Shown here: in pieces, positions 1 to 8,840 of the stretch
Position numbering within the stretch: the stretch's first letter is position 1
How the letters are laid out: each line of letters begins with the position of its first letter
NCBI GenBank assembly: GCA_900177435.1
Contig: FXAI01000002.1
Span: 332,386 to 396,385 of the forward strand
Length of the DNA stretch: 64,000 nt
Source: Alteromonadaceae bacterium Bs31
GTDB lineage: Bacteria; Pseudomonadota; Gammaproteobacteria; Pseudomonadales; Cellvibrionaceae
Reading direction: 5' to 3'
Program-made: the position numbers and the translations under genes
The notes under the pieces: model-generated
What the model was told of the DNA's origin: nothing
Database searches by the model: none
The model's input: only the letters and a program-made list of their open reading frames with translations

Positions 1-1
1 T

Positions 2-472
2 CGTATTGGCCAGGTGGCGGATGAAAACCTGGTGGCCAGAGCATTGGGTACCAGCCATCGGCTATTGGTGTGCAGCCCGGAATTTTTCACGCAAAATACC
101 ATTAACACCTTAAGTGATCTGGAGCAGCTGGCCTGTTTGTTGTTCTCCAGCAGAAGCTATGAATCTGTATGGTCATTGCTAAATTTACAGAGTAACGAAC
201 GCGAGCGCGTTAAGGTACATTCGCAGGTTTCCATACAGAGCCTGTCGACAGTGTTGGAATTGTGCAGGCAGGGCCAGGGCGTGGCGATGCTACCGGAGTT
301 TCTGGTGCGCGAAGAGCTGGCCAAAGGGGCTTTGATAAATTGCCTGCCCAACTATCGGTCCGATTTTAATACGGTTTATCTGGTGTATCGCAGGGGCATA
401 GACAAGATTATGCGTGTAAAAGCGGTAATGGATATTGCACGGGAAAGCCTGCCAGCCTTGCTCTCGAACTGA
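2..472 (+). CDS. LysR-family transcriptional regulator, C-terminal part (5' end outside window)
   Basis: The frame is open from the first bases of the window, so the start and the N-terminal helix-turn-helix lie outside. The visible 156 residues are the end of a LysR effector-binding domain: the stretch LVARALGTSHRLLVCSPEFF matches the typical 'LVARRLGSSRRVLVASPAYL' segment, and it ends with the family's last alternating strands and helices. The family is a set of DNA-binding regulators that respond to small ligands; neither ligand nor target can be read here. A GTG at 14 is an internal codon, not the likely start. No partner gene is visible on this side. Confidence 0.85.
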   Translation, partial: RIGQVADENLVARALGTSHRLLVCSPEFFTQNTINTLSDLEQLACLLFSSRSYESVWSLLNLQSNERERVKVHSQVSIQSLSTVLELCRQGQGVAMLPEFLVREELAKGALINCLPNYRSDFNTVYLVYRRGIDKIMRVKAVMDIARESLPALLSN

Positions 473-500
473 TATTTTTTGCGTGTGCTTGGTGCAGAAG

Positions 501-734
501 CTACTCCTTATTCACAGATGTATCCTTATCAAAGACCTCATTCTGAGGGGCCGTATCTAGAGATGCGCCGTCGTTAACTGTGCCAGCGGTGGATGCATTC
601 GCTGCCTGTTCTTTCTCATCCAGACGTTTGCGAATGGCTTCGAGGCGAAGTTGTTGCCGTCGTGTAAGCGAATTGTGTTGGTAGAGGTAGAAAACAAGAG
701 GCAGCGCAAAGGCGGCGATAGCAATCCAGAACAT
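501..734 (-). CDS. small membrane protein of unknown function
   Basis: Seventy-seven residues. An N-terminal hydrophobic segment (about residues 2-17, WIAIAAFALPLVFYLY) is followed by a basic, helical stretch with many Arg and Gln and then an acidic, polar tail. This would make a single-span inner-membrane protein with a cytoplasmic coiled-coil-like region. The start is supported by GGGAG five bases upstream of the ATG. It is divergent from the large gene at 882, and about 150 bases lie between the two starts. I do not recognise a family. Confidence 0.55.
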   Translation of the reverse strand: MFWIAIAAFALPLVFYLYQHNSLTRRQQLRLEAIRKRLDEKEQAANASTAGTVNDGASLDTAPQNEVFDKDTSVNKE

Positions 735-881
735 GGTAACTCCCGTTAAATTGGTAGTGGTCTATTCTAAAGCAAGTAACTGCAGGGCAATATGAAAACT
801 TAGACGCCATCGATTGCGCGCCAATACCGCCGCGTATATGCTTTGCGCCGATAATTACAGGGCCAAAGGAGCGAATAACAG

Positions 882-3800
882 GTGAAGTACAGAATTGTCT
901 TCAAGGGAGATTTAAAGCCGGGTGTCAGTAAAGCACAGACCGTTGCGGTACTCAGTAAATTTTCCGGCTTTGATGAAGAAAAAACCGAAAAGGTATTTTT
1001 TTCCGGTAAGCCTGTTCAGCTAAAAGTTGTAGAGGGTGAGGATAAAGCTAAAGCCTTCCTCAAAAAACTGGCTGCTTTGGGAATTGTCGCCAAAGGGCTA
1101 CAGGCAAAATCGCCCGAACCTGCGCAACAAACTGCTTCAGCACACACAAGCGCAGAGCAAGCCAGCTCAGAAGAAGCCGCCTCAGGGCAATCCACCGCAG
1201 CGGAAACTCCCAAGCCCAGCCAAAATCCAGAGAGGGCGAAAAGCGTTAAGGTTAAACGCGCCGAAGCTCAAGGAGATACGCACACCAAAGCGACGGCCCC
1301 TGAACAGAGCGATCCGGAGGTTTCTCAGCAGCAAAACGCTAATCCAGAAAGCACTCCCAGCCAAGGTGAGCAGGCAGCCTCCCCCGAACAAGCCCAGGAG
1401 TCTTCCGCAGAGGTCGTACAGCAAGACGGGGCTGATGAACAAGAGCTGCCAGAGCAAGAGCAAGCAGAAAGAGAAGAGCAGTTATCCAGCAGCGAGGCAG
1501 ACGAAAAAAATACACAGACCAGGCCCTTTAAAGCGAATAAATGGCTGCTACCTGCACTGGCATCACTAGCCGGTTTGGTTGTTGTTGTAGTGGGCGCGTA
1601 TATCTTTTTTGTTTCCAGCTTAATCAGTACCGCAGTGCCCGTTGAGGTAAACAAGGCCGAAAACGCACTGCTGGAAATGAATGTTGCATTGCTGGGGCAT
1701 ATTAATGCTCGAAAAATATTTGAGCTGGAAGAATTGTTGGCCGAAGACGAAGAGCTGGATTTGCTCGAGGGTATGGCGTTTGTAGAGCAGCTTCAGGCCC
1801 AAGGTATAAATGTACGAACAGACCTTTCGCAAATAGTATTGGGGCTGCACTTTGACGAAGAGCTGGGTAGCTACCTCACCCAGGTATTTATCACCGGGGC
1901 GCCAAAAGGGTTTATCACAAAGTTTCTGGAACAACACTACGTGCTTGAAACCACAGCACAGGAGGGGCTGGAGGTACTTACTTTCAGTCAGCAGGACAAA
2001 CAAAGTTGCCGCATCTCCGACCCTCGCTCCCTGATAGCAGGCAATGGTTTTGTGGTTATTAGTCATCCCAAAAAAGTTGCGGAAATATATCGGGCAATAA
2101 ACGCAGCCCATAAAGAGAAGGTCGTTAATCAAAAGTGGCTGGAGTATAGAGACAGCCACCTAGTGAGTATTGGTGTTTTAAACCCGCAGCAATTAGAAAG
2201 TGGTTTGCCGGGTATGTTTGGCTTTTTATTGATGGAGGCTCAGTCGCACTGGGCGTCAATGCGCTCAGTTTTTCTCGGCGTGCGTGGCGTTGCATTGCCA
2301 CCGGCAGTAAAGCTGGACTTTGCTATCGAAAGCGACAAAGCCGAATGGTTAAAGCAAAGCCACGGCAGCTTAACGGCCATTGTAAACAAGCATAAAGAAG
2401 ACTATGCCAATAACGAGGTGAATTTTTTCTCGCTATTAATGAGCAGAGTAGAGCTGACACAAAGCCGTTCGCAACTCCGTACCGAATTTACGATTGATAA
2501 ACAGCTTGTTTCAAGCGCTGCAGAACTCATGAACGATGGTTTGAGCGGTGCTATGGTTTCTGCGTTACCCAGCAGCGATAATTCACCAGCGCCCTTGGAA
2601 ATTATCGATGAAAATCCCTTGGTGTTTCTGGAGCAGGTGTCACTTGAGGAAGTGCCGCCCTTTCTGAATGAATACAAACGGCAATACGCATGGGCAGATA
2701 AATATTTTGCAGCCTTTGTGAAATCTGTGGCCGTTAATCGCGATGGCTTGAACACAATTGAAATTGAAGTCAACGGTGCGAAGTTACCCAATCAAGCCGA
2801 TTCATTATTTGGTAAGCAGGCTCAGCTAGTGGTTACAGATATTCAAACCGCAGATGGCAGTTCTATTTTGCAGCAGGAAGTTTGTGGAATGAACCTCAAT
2901 CATGAGCCGGCCAAGTTCAACATGAACGCCGCCAACAAATTAGTGCGCTTAAAAGAGGGCGCTTCTATCCAGCAGGCGGCCAGTATTTCTGCGCGAATTA
3001 ATGCCACTATTCCCACTAAAACCCAGGCGTTGATGCTGCCGGTTCCGCTTACCCAGGCGGAATTTGAAAATGCCGGTAGCACGCTGAGTATCAGCGGAGT
3101 AAGCGGGGGCAATGTAAGTTACTCGCTTTCGGGTGAGCCCGGCGGTTTTCTCGCGATACGAGCTCTTAATAAGGACAAAAAATATCTCCGCTCTGGTAGC
3201 AGCTTTAGTTTTTCCGGGGCGATAAGCCATGAGTTTTCAGGAGAAATCGCGTTTATTGAAATAATAAAGGCGCTGGAAACAGAGCAGCTTACATCAGAGC
3301 TTATGATCAGTAATCCTATGGTTATTTTCCCGGCAGACGGTTTTACTTTTCTGCCGAAAGAACCAGAGGCCTATTCCACCGAACAATGGGATAAGTTACT
3401 GGCGTTTTCGGTGGACTTTAAGCCAGACCAGGAGAAACGAAGTTGGTACGGCGATCCCGTTGCTTCCAGTAGAAGTGGCCCTGTTGATCTTAAGCTATAC
3501 GCTCCGCAGGTCTTGAGAAATATCGATGGCCCCGTGGTAAGCGCCAAATTTGAATTGAATATGCCTTACGCCAGGATTCTAGATGAAAAAAGTAATCTGG
3601 TGAGTGTGAGAGTTAAAGAAATATTGTTTGACGATGGCAACCGCTATACCGAGCAAAGTGAACACCCCGTGGCCATGAGCTTTATCGGTTTTGGTAACAA
3701 GGCGAGAGTGGCTGAGTTACCCGAGGAGCGCCTGCGCAAAAACATATATCTCAGCGGTACGGCGGATATTGAAATTCCGCTGGAGGGAGAGGAGTATCTG

Positions 3801-4223
3801 GATAAGCGAATTTTGCTAATAGTCGGTGAGCTGGTATTCAATATACCCACGGCAATAAAAACCATGGACTTTAGCGAAATAGAGCTTGGAAAAAACTATC
3901 AGCTAAATGATGTGTTGCGTATAGAAGTGATCGAGCTTAGTAGCACGGGTATAAGCTTGGCAACACACGGTGATCCATCAGCTCTAGCGGCGCTTCAGGT
4001 TCTTAATGAAAAAAATCGCATGCTGGGTAGCGGAGTAAACTTTACCAAAGAGCAGAAGCGTTACGGGGTAAAACCCAATTATGCAGGAGAAGCAGAGCCG
4101 CCTGTGCGCTATGTTGCCAGTTACCATTATAATGGTCGAGCGGTTGCGCTTCGCGTGGCCTTGGCGGAATCCAAAGAAACGTTTATCTATCCCTATGGTT
4201 TGCCAGTTAGAAACGAAAATTAG
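882..4223 (+). CDS. very large single-span membrane protein of unknown function (1113 aa)
   Basis: Three regions can be seen. Residues 1-75 are a compact alpha/beta domain (MKYRIVFKGDLKPG..., then an FFSGKPVQLK segment). It resembles the small N-terminal domain that some gammaproteobacterial membrane proteins carry in the cytosol. Residues 76-215 are low-complexity, rich in Gln, Glu, Ser, Ala and Pro, like a spacer. Residues 221-246 form one strongly hydrophobic helix. The remaining 865 residues would lie in the periplasm; they show mixed alpha/beta character and no motif I recognise. The start is GTG; AAAGGA lies 11 bases before it. The gene ends 10 bases from the stop of the convergent HD-GYP gene. 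Function unknown; the long exported part suggests an envelope role. Confidence 0.75.
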   Translation: MKYRIVFKGDLKPGVSKAQTVAVLSKFSGFDEEKTEKVFFSGKPVQLKVVEGEDKAKAFLKKLAALGIVAKGLQAKSPEPAQQTASAHTSAEQASSEEAASGQSTAAETPKPSQNPERAKSVKVKRAEAQGDTHTKATAPEQSDPEVSQQQNANPESTPSQGEQAASPEQAQESSAEVVQQDGADEQELPEQEQAEREEQLSSSEADEKNTQTRPFKANKWLLPALASLAGLVVVVVGAYIFFVSSLISTAVPVEVNKAENALLEMNVALLGHINARKIFELEELLAEDEELDLLEGMAFVEQLQAQGINVRTDLSQIVLGLHFDEELGSYLTQVFITGAPKGFITKFLEQHYVLETTAQEGLEVLTFSQQDKQSCRISDPRSLIAGNGFVVISHPKKVAEIYRAINAAHKEKVVNQKWLEYRDSHLVSIGVLNPQQLESGLPGMFGFLLMEAQSHWASMRSVFLGVRGVALPPAVKLDFAIESDKAEWLKQSHGSLTAIVNKHKEDYANNEVNFFSLLMSRVELTQSRSQLRTEFTIDKQLVSSAAELMNDGLSGAMVSALPSSDNSPAPLEIIDENPLVFLEQVSLEEVPPFLNEYKRQYAWADKYFAAFVKSVAVNRDGLNTIEIEVNGAKLPNQADSLFGKQAQLVVTDIQTADGSSILQQEVCGMNLNHEPAKFNMNAANKLVRLKEGASIQQAASISARINATIPTKTQALMLPVPLTQAEFENAGSTLSISGVSGGNVSYSLSGEPGGFLAIRALNKDKKYLRSGSSFSFSGAISHEFSGEIAFIEIIKALETEQLTSELMISNPMVIFPADGFTFLPKEPEAYSTEQWDKLLAFSVDFKPDQEKRSWYGDPVASSRSGPVDLKLYAPQVLRNIDGPVVSAKFELNMPYARILDEKSNLVSVRVKEILFDDGNRYTEQSEHPVAMSFIGFGNKARVAELPEERLRKNIYLSGTADIEIPLEGEEYLDKRILLIVGELVFNIPTAIKTMDFSEIELGKNYQLNDVLRIEVIELSSTGISLATHGDPSALAALQVLNEKNRMLGSGVNFTKEQKRYGVKPNYAGEAEPPVRYVASYHYNGRAVALRVALAESKETFIYPYGLPVRNEN

Positions 4224-4235
4224 GGCACCCTAATT
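4218..4235. terminator. perfect palindrome spanning both stop codons of convergent genes
   Basis: AATTAGGG and CCCTAATT form an uninterrupted inverted repeat around a CA centre, giving a 7-bp stem with a four-base loop. The palindrome contains the TAG of the plus-strand gene and overlaps the TAA of the minus-strand gene. On the minus strand it is followed by TTTTC, on the plus strand by no T run. A shared bidirectional terminator is likely but the stem is short and AT-rich. Confidence 0.45.
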
Positions 4236-5532
4236 ACAGTATTCCGCCGAACAGGGTTTTAATTTTGGAGTTGCGCTTAAACATCCAGTTGTGAGCGTTT
4301 TCCAGCAGTCCTCGGGGAATACTGGTGGCAGGTACGCCCTTGCTGATGAATATCGGGTCATGAGTTCGGGCGTAAGCCAGGTCGAGTATTTTGTATTTTT
4401 GCTTAATATTGCCATTAGCATCCAGAATCGGGATAACTTTCGCCCGCAAGCGTTTTTCATAATCCTGAGAAAATATAACGCCTAGCTGGCCATCGTTGAG
4501 TTCAACCAGGGTTCCTGTTGGATAGATACCTATTGCTTTAATAAACTCTTCAACAAGGCTCTCTTCAAATAGATCATCTTTGCACTTGTTCAGGTAAACA
4601 ATGGCGTTTGCCGGAGAGAGTGCGCGGGAGACATCGTAAGGATTTACCAATAATTCAAAGGTTTCTATCAAACCACAAATACGTGCGAGAAAAGGAATTT
4701 TTACACCGCGAGAGCGATTGGGGTAGCCGCTGCCGTCAATGCGTTCGCAGTAAGATTTTACCGTATTGAGCACCTCCACTTCGCTAATACGAAATTGCTC
4801 CAGTTGGTAAATGGTTTCGTCCAGATGTTTTTTATAGGCAGCACTGCATCGTCTAACACTGTAGCCAGCTAAGGCGCTTTCGCCAATGCGGCTTTTACCA
4901 ATACCGGTTACCAGCAGGGCAGTACACAACTGGCCGAGGGTGATGCGATTTAAACCAAGCTGTCGACCCACTATTGCGCCCCATACCGCCAGACGAATGG
5001 TGTGCATATAAATAGATTTGCGCGAAGAGCGAATACGGCACAACCAGGCAAAGGCATCGGGGTTGCGAATGACGCTTTCTACAATTTGAGCGGCGCTTTC
5101 CGAAATAGCTTCTATATTGGCGCGCTTGCAATGCAGGGTATCTTCGCAAATTAAATATATTTGCCTCTCAACAATATCAAACATTTCCAAGCATTTTTTC
5201 ATCTCCTTTTCACACGAATTCTGCACCTGGTACCGCTCTACGCAGTGGCGCTTCCATTTTGGTGCAACCTTCGGTGTGCTTGCCTTTATCGTTTTTTCTC
5301 TAGCGGTCTTTGCGCGGGCTAGAGTGGGAATATTTGGAGACAGGGACGTACGTGAGCGATCGATAAATACGGTACGGCTGCAGTTTTGCAGGCGGTCAAT
5401 ATCCGCCTGAGAGCGTATTAATAGCCCTTGTAGCGGAAAATTAGTGACCTCCCAGGCCACGTCCAGGCGAGATACATACATGCCCAGCTTTAATTGACCT
5501 ACAGGTATTTGTTGTTCTTCCAGTTCTATCAC
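4234..5532 (-). CDS. HD-GYP domain protein with degenerate HD motif
   Basis: 432 residues. The N-terminus (about 1-70) matches the DUF3391 domain that often precedes HD-GYP domains. The HD-GYP region covers about 150-340. The first histidine is kept (MHTIRLAVWG, H177) and the GYP loop is present (RIDGSGYP, 264-271). The HD pair that should read LLHDIGK is LVTGIGK, so His-Asp is replaced by Thr209-Gly210, and the 'HHE' before DGSGYP is YCE. HD-GYP proteins normally hydrolyse cyclic di-GMP using a metal centre built from these residues, so this copy is probably not catalytic and may act as a binding or signalling protein. The start is GTG. No GGDEF or receiver domain is attached. Confidence 0.85.
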   Translation of the reverse strand: MIELEEQQIPVGQLKLGMYVSRLDVAWEVTNFPLQGLLIRSQADIDRLQNCSRTVFIDRSRTSLSPNIPTLARAKTAREKTIKASTPKVAPKWKRHCVERYQVQNSCEKEMKKCLEMFDIVERQIYLICEDTLHCKRANIEAISESAAQIVESVIRNPDAFAWLCRIRSSRKSIYMHTIRLAVWGAIVGRQLGLNRITLGQLCTALLVTGIGKSRIGESALAGYSVRRCSAAYKKHLDETIYQLEQFRISEVEVLNTVKSYCERIDGSGYPNRSRGVKIPFLARICGLIETFELLVNPYDVSRALSPANAIVYLNKCKDDLFEESLVEEFIKAIGIYPTGTLVELNDGQLGVIFSQDYEKRLRAKVIPILDANGNIKQKYKILDLAYARTHDPIFISKGVPATSIPRGLLENAHNWMFKRNSKIKTLFGGIL

Positions 5533-6061
5533 GAAACTCGCTCAAAGAGGGCGCAATTGGTACGCACAGTTTTTTAGTACAACAGGATTAAGTAAAAGGG
5601 AGTGATGAGGCGGGTACGCGTAGAGAAAGCAAGTGAATACCGCTTTCAAATCTGGCGATCCCGCTGTCATAGGCGCTGCCCTTAGACCGGTAATTTTGCG
5701 TATTGCTCTTTCGATGCAACTTGCCTTTTTCAGAAAACACTAATCCGGTGTTGATAAATGTGGATTACTGTCAATTATTGTTAAAACTACCACAAATTTG
5801 TCAAATGTGAAGAGGGTCTCGTTAGCGCCGTGGATGATTCAGGCGAAAACTATAGCTGTAAAAAAATGTAGTTTTGTAGAAAAAGTGTTTTTATTTCAGC
5901 GCGTTAACTGCTAGCCAGGGCCTGGCAGCGTGGAATAAGCGCGCATAAAGGTTATAAGTATTCAGGGGATAGAATAAATATGTTGGTCGTATTTACATTT
6001 TGTCAGCAATTACTATATTCCAGGCGGGAAGGAAATGTCCGCCTGTTAGATCTTTACTAAT
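5533..6061. other. intergenic region without a supported gene
   Basis: About 530 bases between the HD-GYP start and the end of the PEP mutase-like gene, both on the minus strand. It must hold the HD-GYP promoter. CAGGCGG (6021-6027) and CCGCCTG (6039-6045) form a 7-bp hairpin just after the stop of the minus-strand gene at 6062, but without a T run. Nothing else is recognised. Confidence 0.4.
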
Positions 6062-6892
6062 TTATGCCTTCAATAAATCCCGAAGGGAGTATCTGGGGTC
6101 TAGCGCATTGCTCAGTGCTTCTGCGCGTTGGTCTTGCAATAGCGCTTTGGCGATATCCTGTGTGGCGGCCATACAAGCGCGCATAAAAAAGGGGCCTACG
6201 CTTACACGATTTACGCCAGCCAGTTGCAGCTGCTGTAAGTTTGACAGTGCGGGATGAAGCAGAACGTTCAGAGGCAATGTAATATCCGCACGCAGTTTTT
6301 GTATGGTCGCTAAGTCGTATACACCCACCACAAAAATACCGTCACAGCCGGCAGAAGCGAAAGCGTCAGCACGCACCAGTGTTTGCTCTAGTGCCTTTGC
6401 GGGGTCCACGCCCTGTTGTAAAAAGCAGTCGATACGCGCATTGATAAATAAGGGGATGTGCTTCGATTCAGCTATTGCCCGAATATGCGCAATGCGTTGG
6501 CTCTGTTCATTTACTGCTCGCATTTCACCACCCTCTACCAGGCTATCCTCTATATTGATGCCGCATACACCCAGACTCAGCAAGTGAGTGAGTGTCGTCG
6601 TGAGTGCATTCAGGCTCTCGCCATAACCTCGTTCAATATCAACACTCAGCGGTAAACGGGTACGCGAAGCGATACGTTCAACAGCGCCCAACATCTGCGC
6701 ACTGTCCAGCGTTTCTCCGTCTCGGTAGCCCAGCGAAGAAGAAATAGCAGCACTGGCGGTAGCCAGGGCTTGTGCACCAGCTTGCTCAACTATTAGCGCG
6801 CTTATGGGGTCCCATACGTTTGCCAGTACTAATAGCTCATGTTGATGATGCAAGGAGTGAAAAAATTCAGCTTTTTGTTTGTGTGTGTGCAT
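6062..6892 (-). CDS. isocitrate lyase/PEP mutase family protein
   Basis: 276 residues of the ICL/PEPM superfamily, a TIM barrel that makes or breaks C-C or C-P bonds next to a carboxylate. Visible hallmarks are the N-terminal LVLANVWDPISALIVEQAG segment, the metal-binding region GINIEDS, the INARIDCFL strand and a C-terminal VNRVSVGPFFMRA segment. The usual KKCGH-type catalytic loop of true isocitrate lyase is absent; the length fits the short PEP mutase-like group (carboxyvinyl-carboxyphosphonate mutase, oxaloacetate decarboxylase-like enzymes). The exact substrate cannot be read. No clear ribosome-binding site precedes the ATG. It is divergent from the membrane gene at 6951. Confidence 0.85.
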   Translation of the reverse strand: MHTHKQKAEFFHSLHHQHELLVLANVWDPISALIVEQAGAQALATASAAISSSLGYRDGETLDSAQMLGAVERIASRTRLPLSVDIERGYGESLNALTTTLTHLLSLGVCGINIEDSLVEGGEMRAVNEQSQRIAHIRAIAESKHIPLFINARIDCFLQQGVDPAKALEQTLVRADAFASAGCDGIFVVGVYDLATIQKLRADITLPLNVLLHPALSNLQQLQLAGVNRVSVGPFFMRACMAATQDIAKALLQDQRAEALSNALDPRYSLRDLLKA

Positions 6893-6950
6893 GCCGTCGA
6901 ACCGTTATAATCACGCCAAAATAATGAGAAGCTCAGGATAGCTCTGTCTT

Positions 6951-8690
6951 ATGTCGTACCCAAATGAAACACTCTCCCAGGCCCCAGTAGAAAAATCAGC
7001 AGAAGCCGTAAAGCCATTATTTTCCATTGATGGTTATTTGCGGGTTATGGCCAATGCCAAATTGCACGACGCGCTCTATTACACCAGCTTTTTATTGCTG
7101 GGAGTGCTCTTAATCATGCCGCTTTGGACGGTTACCTATCTCCCCCTTGGCGACCTGGCAGACCATGCCGCGCAGTTGCGTACCATTCTCGACTTCGAGG
7201 CCTACCAGCAAAATTACCGTATTAACTGGTTTACGCCTTATTGGGTAGGCTATGGCTTTGCGCTGTTTTTTAGCCTTTTCTTCTCGGTGGTAACCGCCCT
7301 GAAAATTGTGCTCTCCCTTGCTTTGCTGGCCTACCCGCTGGCCGCAGCCTGGTTAATACATGAACTGAAGGGAAACCGCTTCTGGGTATGGTCGGCCTTT
7401 CCCTGTGCTTGGGGCTTTACCGTGTACTGGGGCTTTTTAAGCTTCACCGTAGCAACGCCCATTGCCATAGCCTTTCTTGCTTTTACCGTGCGCTATGCGC
7501 AAGCGCAGCTTAACTGGCGTTATGTACTCGGCGCTGCCGTATTCTCCATCTTTTTGTTTTTTTCTCATGCGCTGGCCTGGCTGTTCGCAGTGGGGGTGGC
7601 CTGCTCGGTATTGTTTATTTACAACAGTTTTGAAAGAAGCAAACTTAAAGCCTGGGCCTTTATGGCAGCGGTGCCGGTCGTTTTGCTATGGATATCTTTT
7701 TCTTCAGACGGTAGCGGCTCGGTAGAAAGTGGCCGCTATGTAGAACATTTAATGAACAAGACGCAAGAGATCTGGGGAGCCTTTGCCAACCAATACAAAG
7801 AGCTGGCAAAAGAAAGCGGCCACTGGAATCGCACCAAAGAATTTTTCAGCTTCAGTATTGGCAAGCCGGCCATGCTCGACTACAGCCTGCTGGGCCTTTT
7901 ATGTCTGCTGTGGCCAAAATTCACCGGCGCTCGCTTCAGTCGCAACTGGCGCCGGTGGGTACCACTACTAAGCGCCTTCGCTGCATTTTTGTTAGTGCCT
8001 TATTGGATATTTGATACCGCCTATGTGTACTACCGCTTTTCCGTGTTTTTAATCCCCTTTGGCTATTTTATATTCGATGCCAGGCCTCAGCCTCAGCAAG
8101 ACGATGAGCAAGCAAAGCCAGAGAGTGCGAGTACGCCATTAAAGAAACAAATATGGCAGCAGGTGTACTATGTGGCTGGAGTATTAATTGTGGCCAGTAT
8201 TTTATTGTCGGTAAACAGCTTGATAGCCACCTTTAAAGAGAATGATGCCCAGTTTAAAGACGTACTTGGCGAGATGGAGCCCGGCAAGCGAGTAATGATG
8301 ATGGTCTTCAATGGCGATTCCGCCATGCGTTTTTCACCCGCCTATTCCCATTTTGTTAAATATTACCAGGCAGAAAAACTGGGAGAAGTTTTACCCGCTT
8401 TCTCACACGATGAGCATGCGGATAATGTGCCCATTCGTTATCGCCATAAATTTATACAGGCACCTTCTGTATGGAACCCCAATGACTTTAATTGGCGAAA
8501 ACACCAAGGCGCCAAATATGATTATTTTGTCATTAGGGCAAACAGCGTCCGTAGAAACATGTTTCGCGATTCAAAAGGAGACATTGTTCTAATTACAGAA
8601 AGCGGACCATGGCATCTGTACGGTAAAAAGGAGTACCTTAAAAGCAATAAAAGCAAAGCAGAAGCCATGGTACATCAAGTACCGCCATAG
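6951..8690 (+). CDS. polytopic membrane protein, GT-C-like
   Basis: 579 residues with about ten hydrophobic segments between residues 42 and 425 and a soluble C-terminal part of about 150 residues. The first extracytoplasmic loop holds LPLGDLADHAAQ (D68, D71, H72), reminiscent of the acidic loop motif in GT-C glycosyltransferases, which use lipid-linked sugars. The overall order (acidic first loop, many helices, C-terminal periplasmic domain) fits, but no family signature is decisive. The next gene, 150 bases downstream on the same strand, is a clearer GT-C member. No good Shine-Dalgarno sequence precedes the ATG. A role in modifying lipid or protein with a sugar is an inference. Confidence 0.6.
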   Translation: MSYPNETLSQAPVEKSAEAVKPLFSIDGYLRVMANAKLHDALYYTSFLLLGVLLIMPLWTVTYLPLGDLADHAAQLRTILDFEAYQQNYRINWFTPYWVGYGFALFFSLFFSVVTALKIVLSLALLAYPLAAAWLIHELKGNRFWVWSAFPCAWGFTVYWGFLSFTVATPIAIAFLAFTVRYAQAQLNWRYVLGAAVFSIFLFFSHALAWLFAVGVACSVLFIYNSFERSKLKAWAFMAAVPVVLLWISFSSDGSGSVESGRYVEHLMNKTQEIWGAFANQYKELAKESGHWNRTKEFFSFSIGKPAMLDYSLLGLLCLLWPKFTGARFSRNWRRWVPLLSAFAAFLLVPYWIFDTAYVYYRFSVFLIPFGYFIFDARPQPQQDDEQAKPESASTPLKKQIWQQVYYVAGVLIVASILLSVNSLIATFKENDAQFKDVLGEMEPGKRVMMMVFNGDSAMRFSPAYSHFVKYYQAEKLGEVLPAFSHDEHADNVPIRYRHKFIQAPSVWNPNDFNWRKHQGAKYDYFVIRANSVRRNMFRDSKGDIVLITESGPWHLYGKKEYLKSNKSKAEAMVHQVPP

Positions 8691-8840
8691 GCTCTTGGGG
8701 TACCATCGTGTTATTCAGGGGGGCTTTAGTAAAAACTCAGCGCTTTGCCGGGTAACAAATAAAGCCTTTAGCCCTATACTTGTCAACTAACACTTGTCAA
8801 ATATCGTTAAGCTGGCTTTAAACCGATCCCTGCAGATTTT

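Noticed and set aside
1036-1654. Frames on both strands within the low-complexity part of the 1113-residue protein
   Set aside because: They arise from the Gln/Glu/Ser-rich spacer; the long frame has a start and continues for 3.3 kb.
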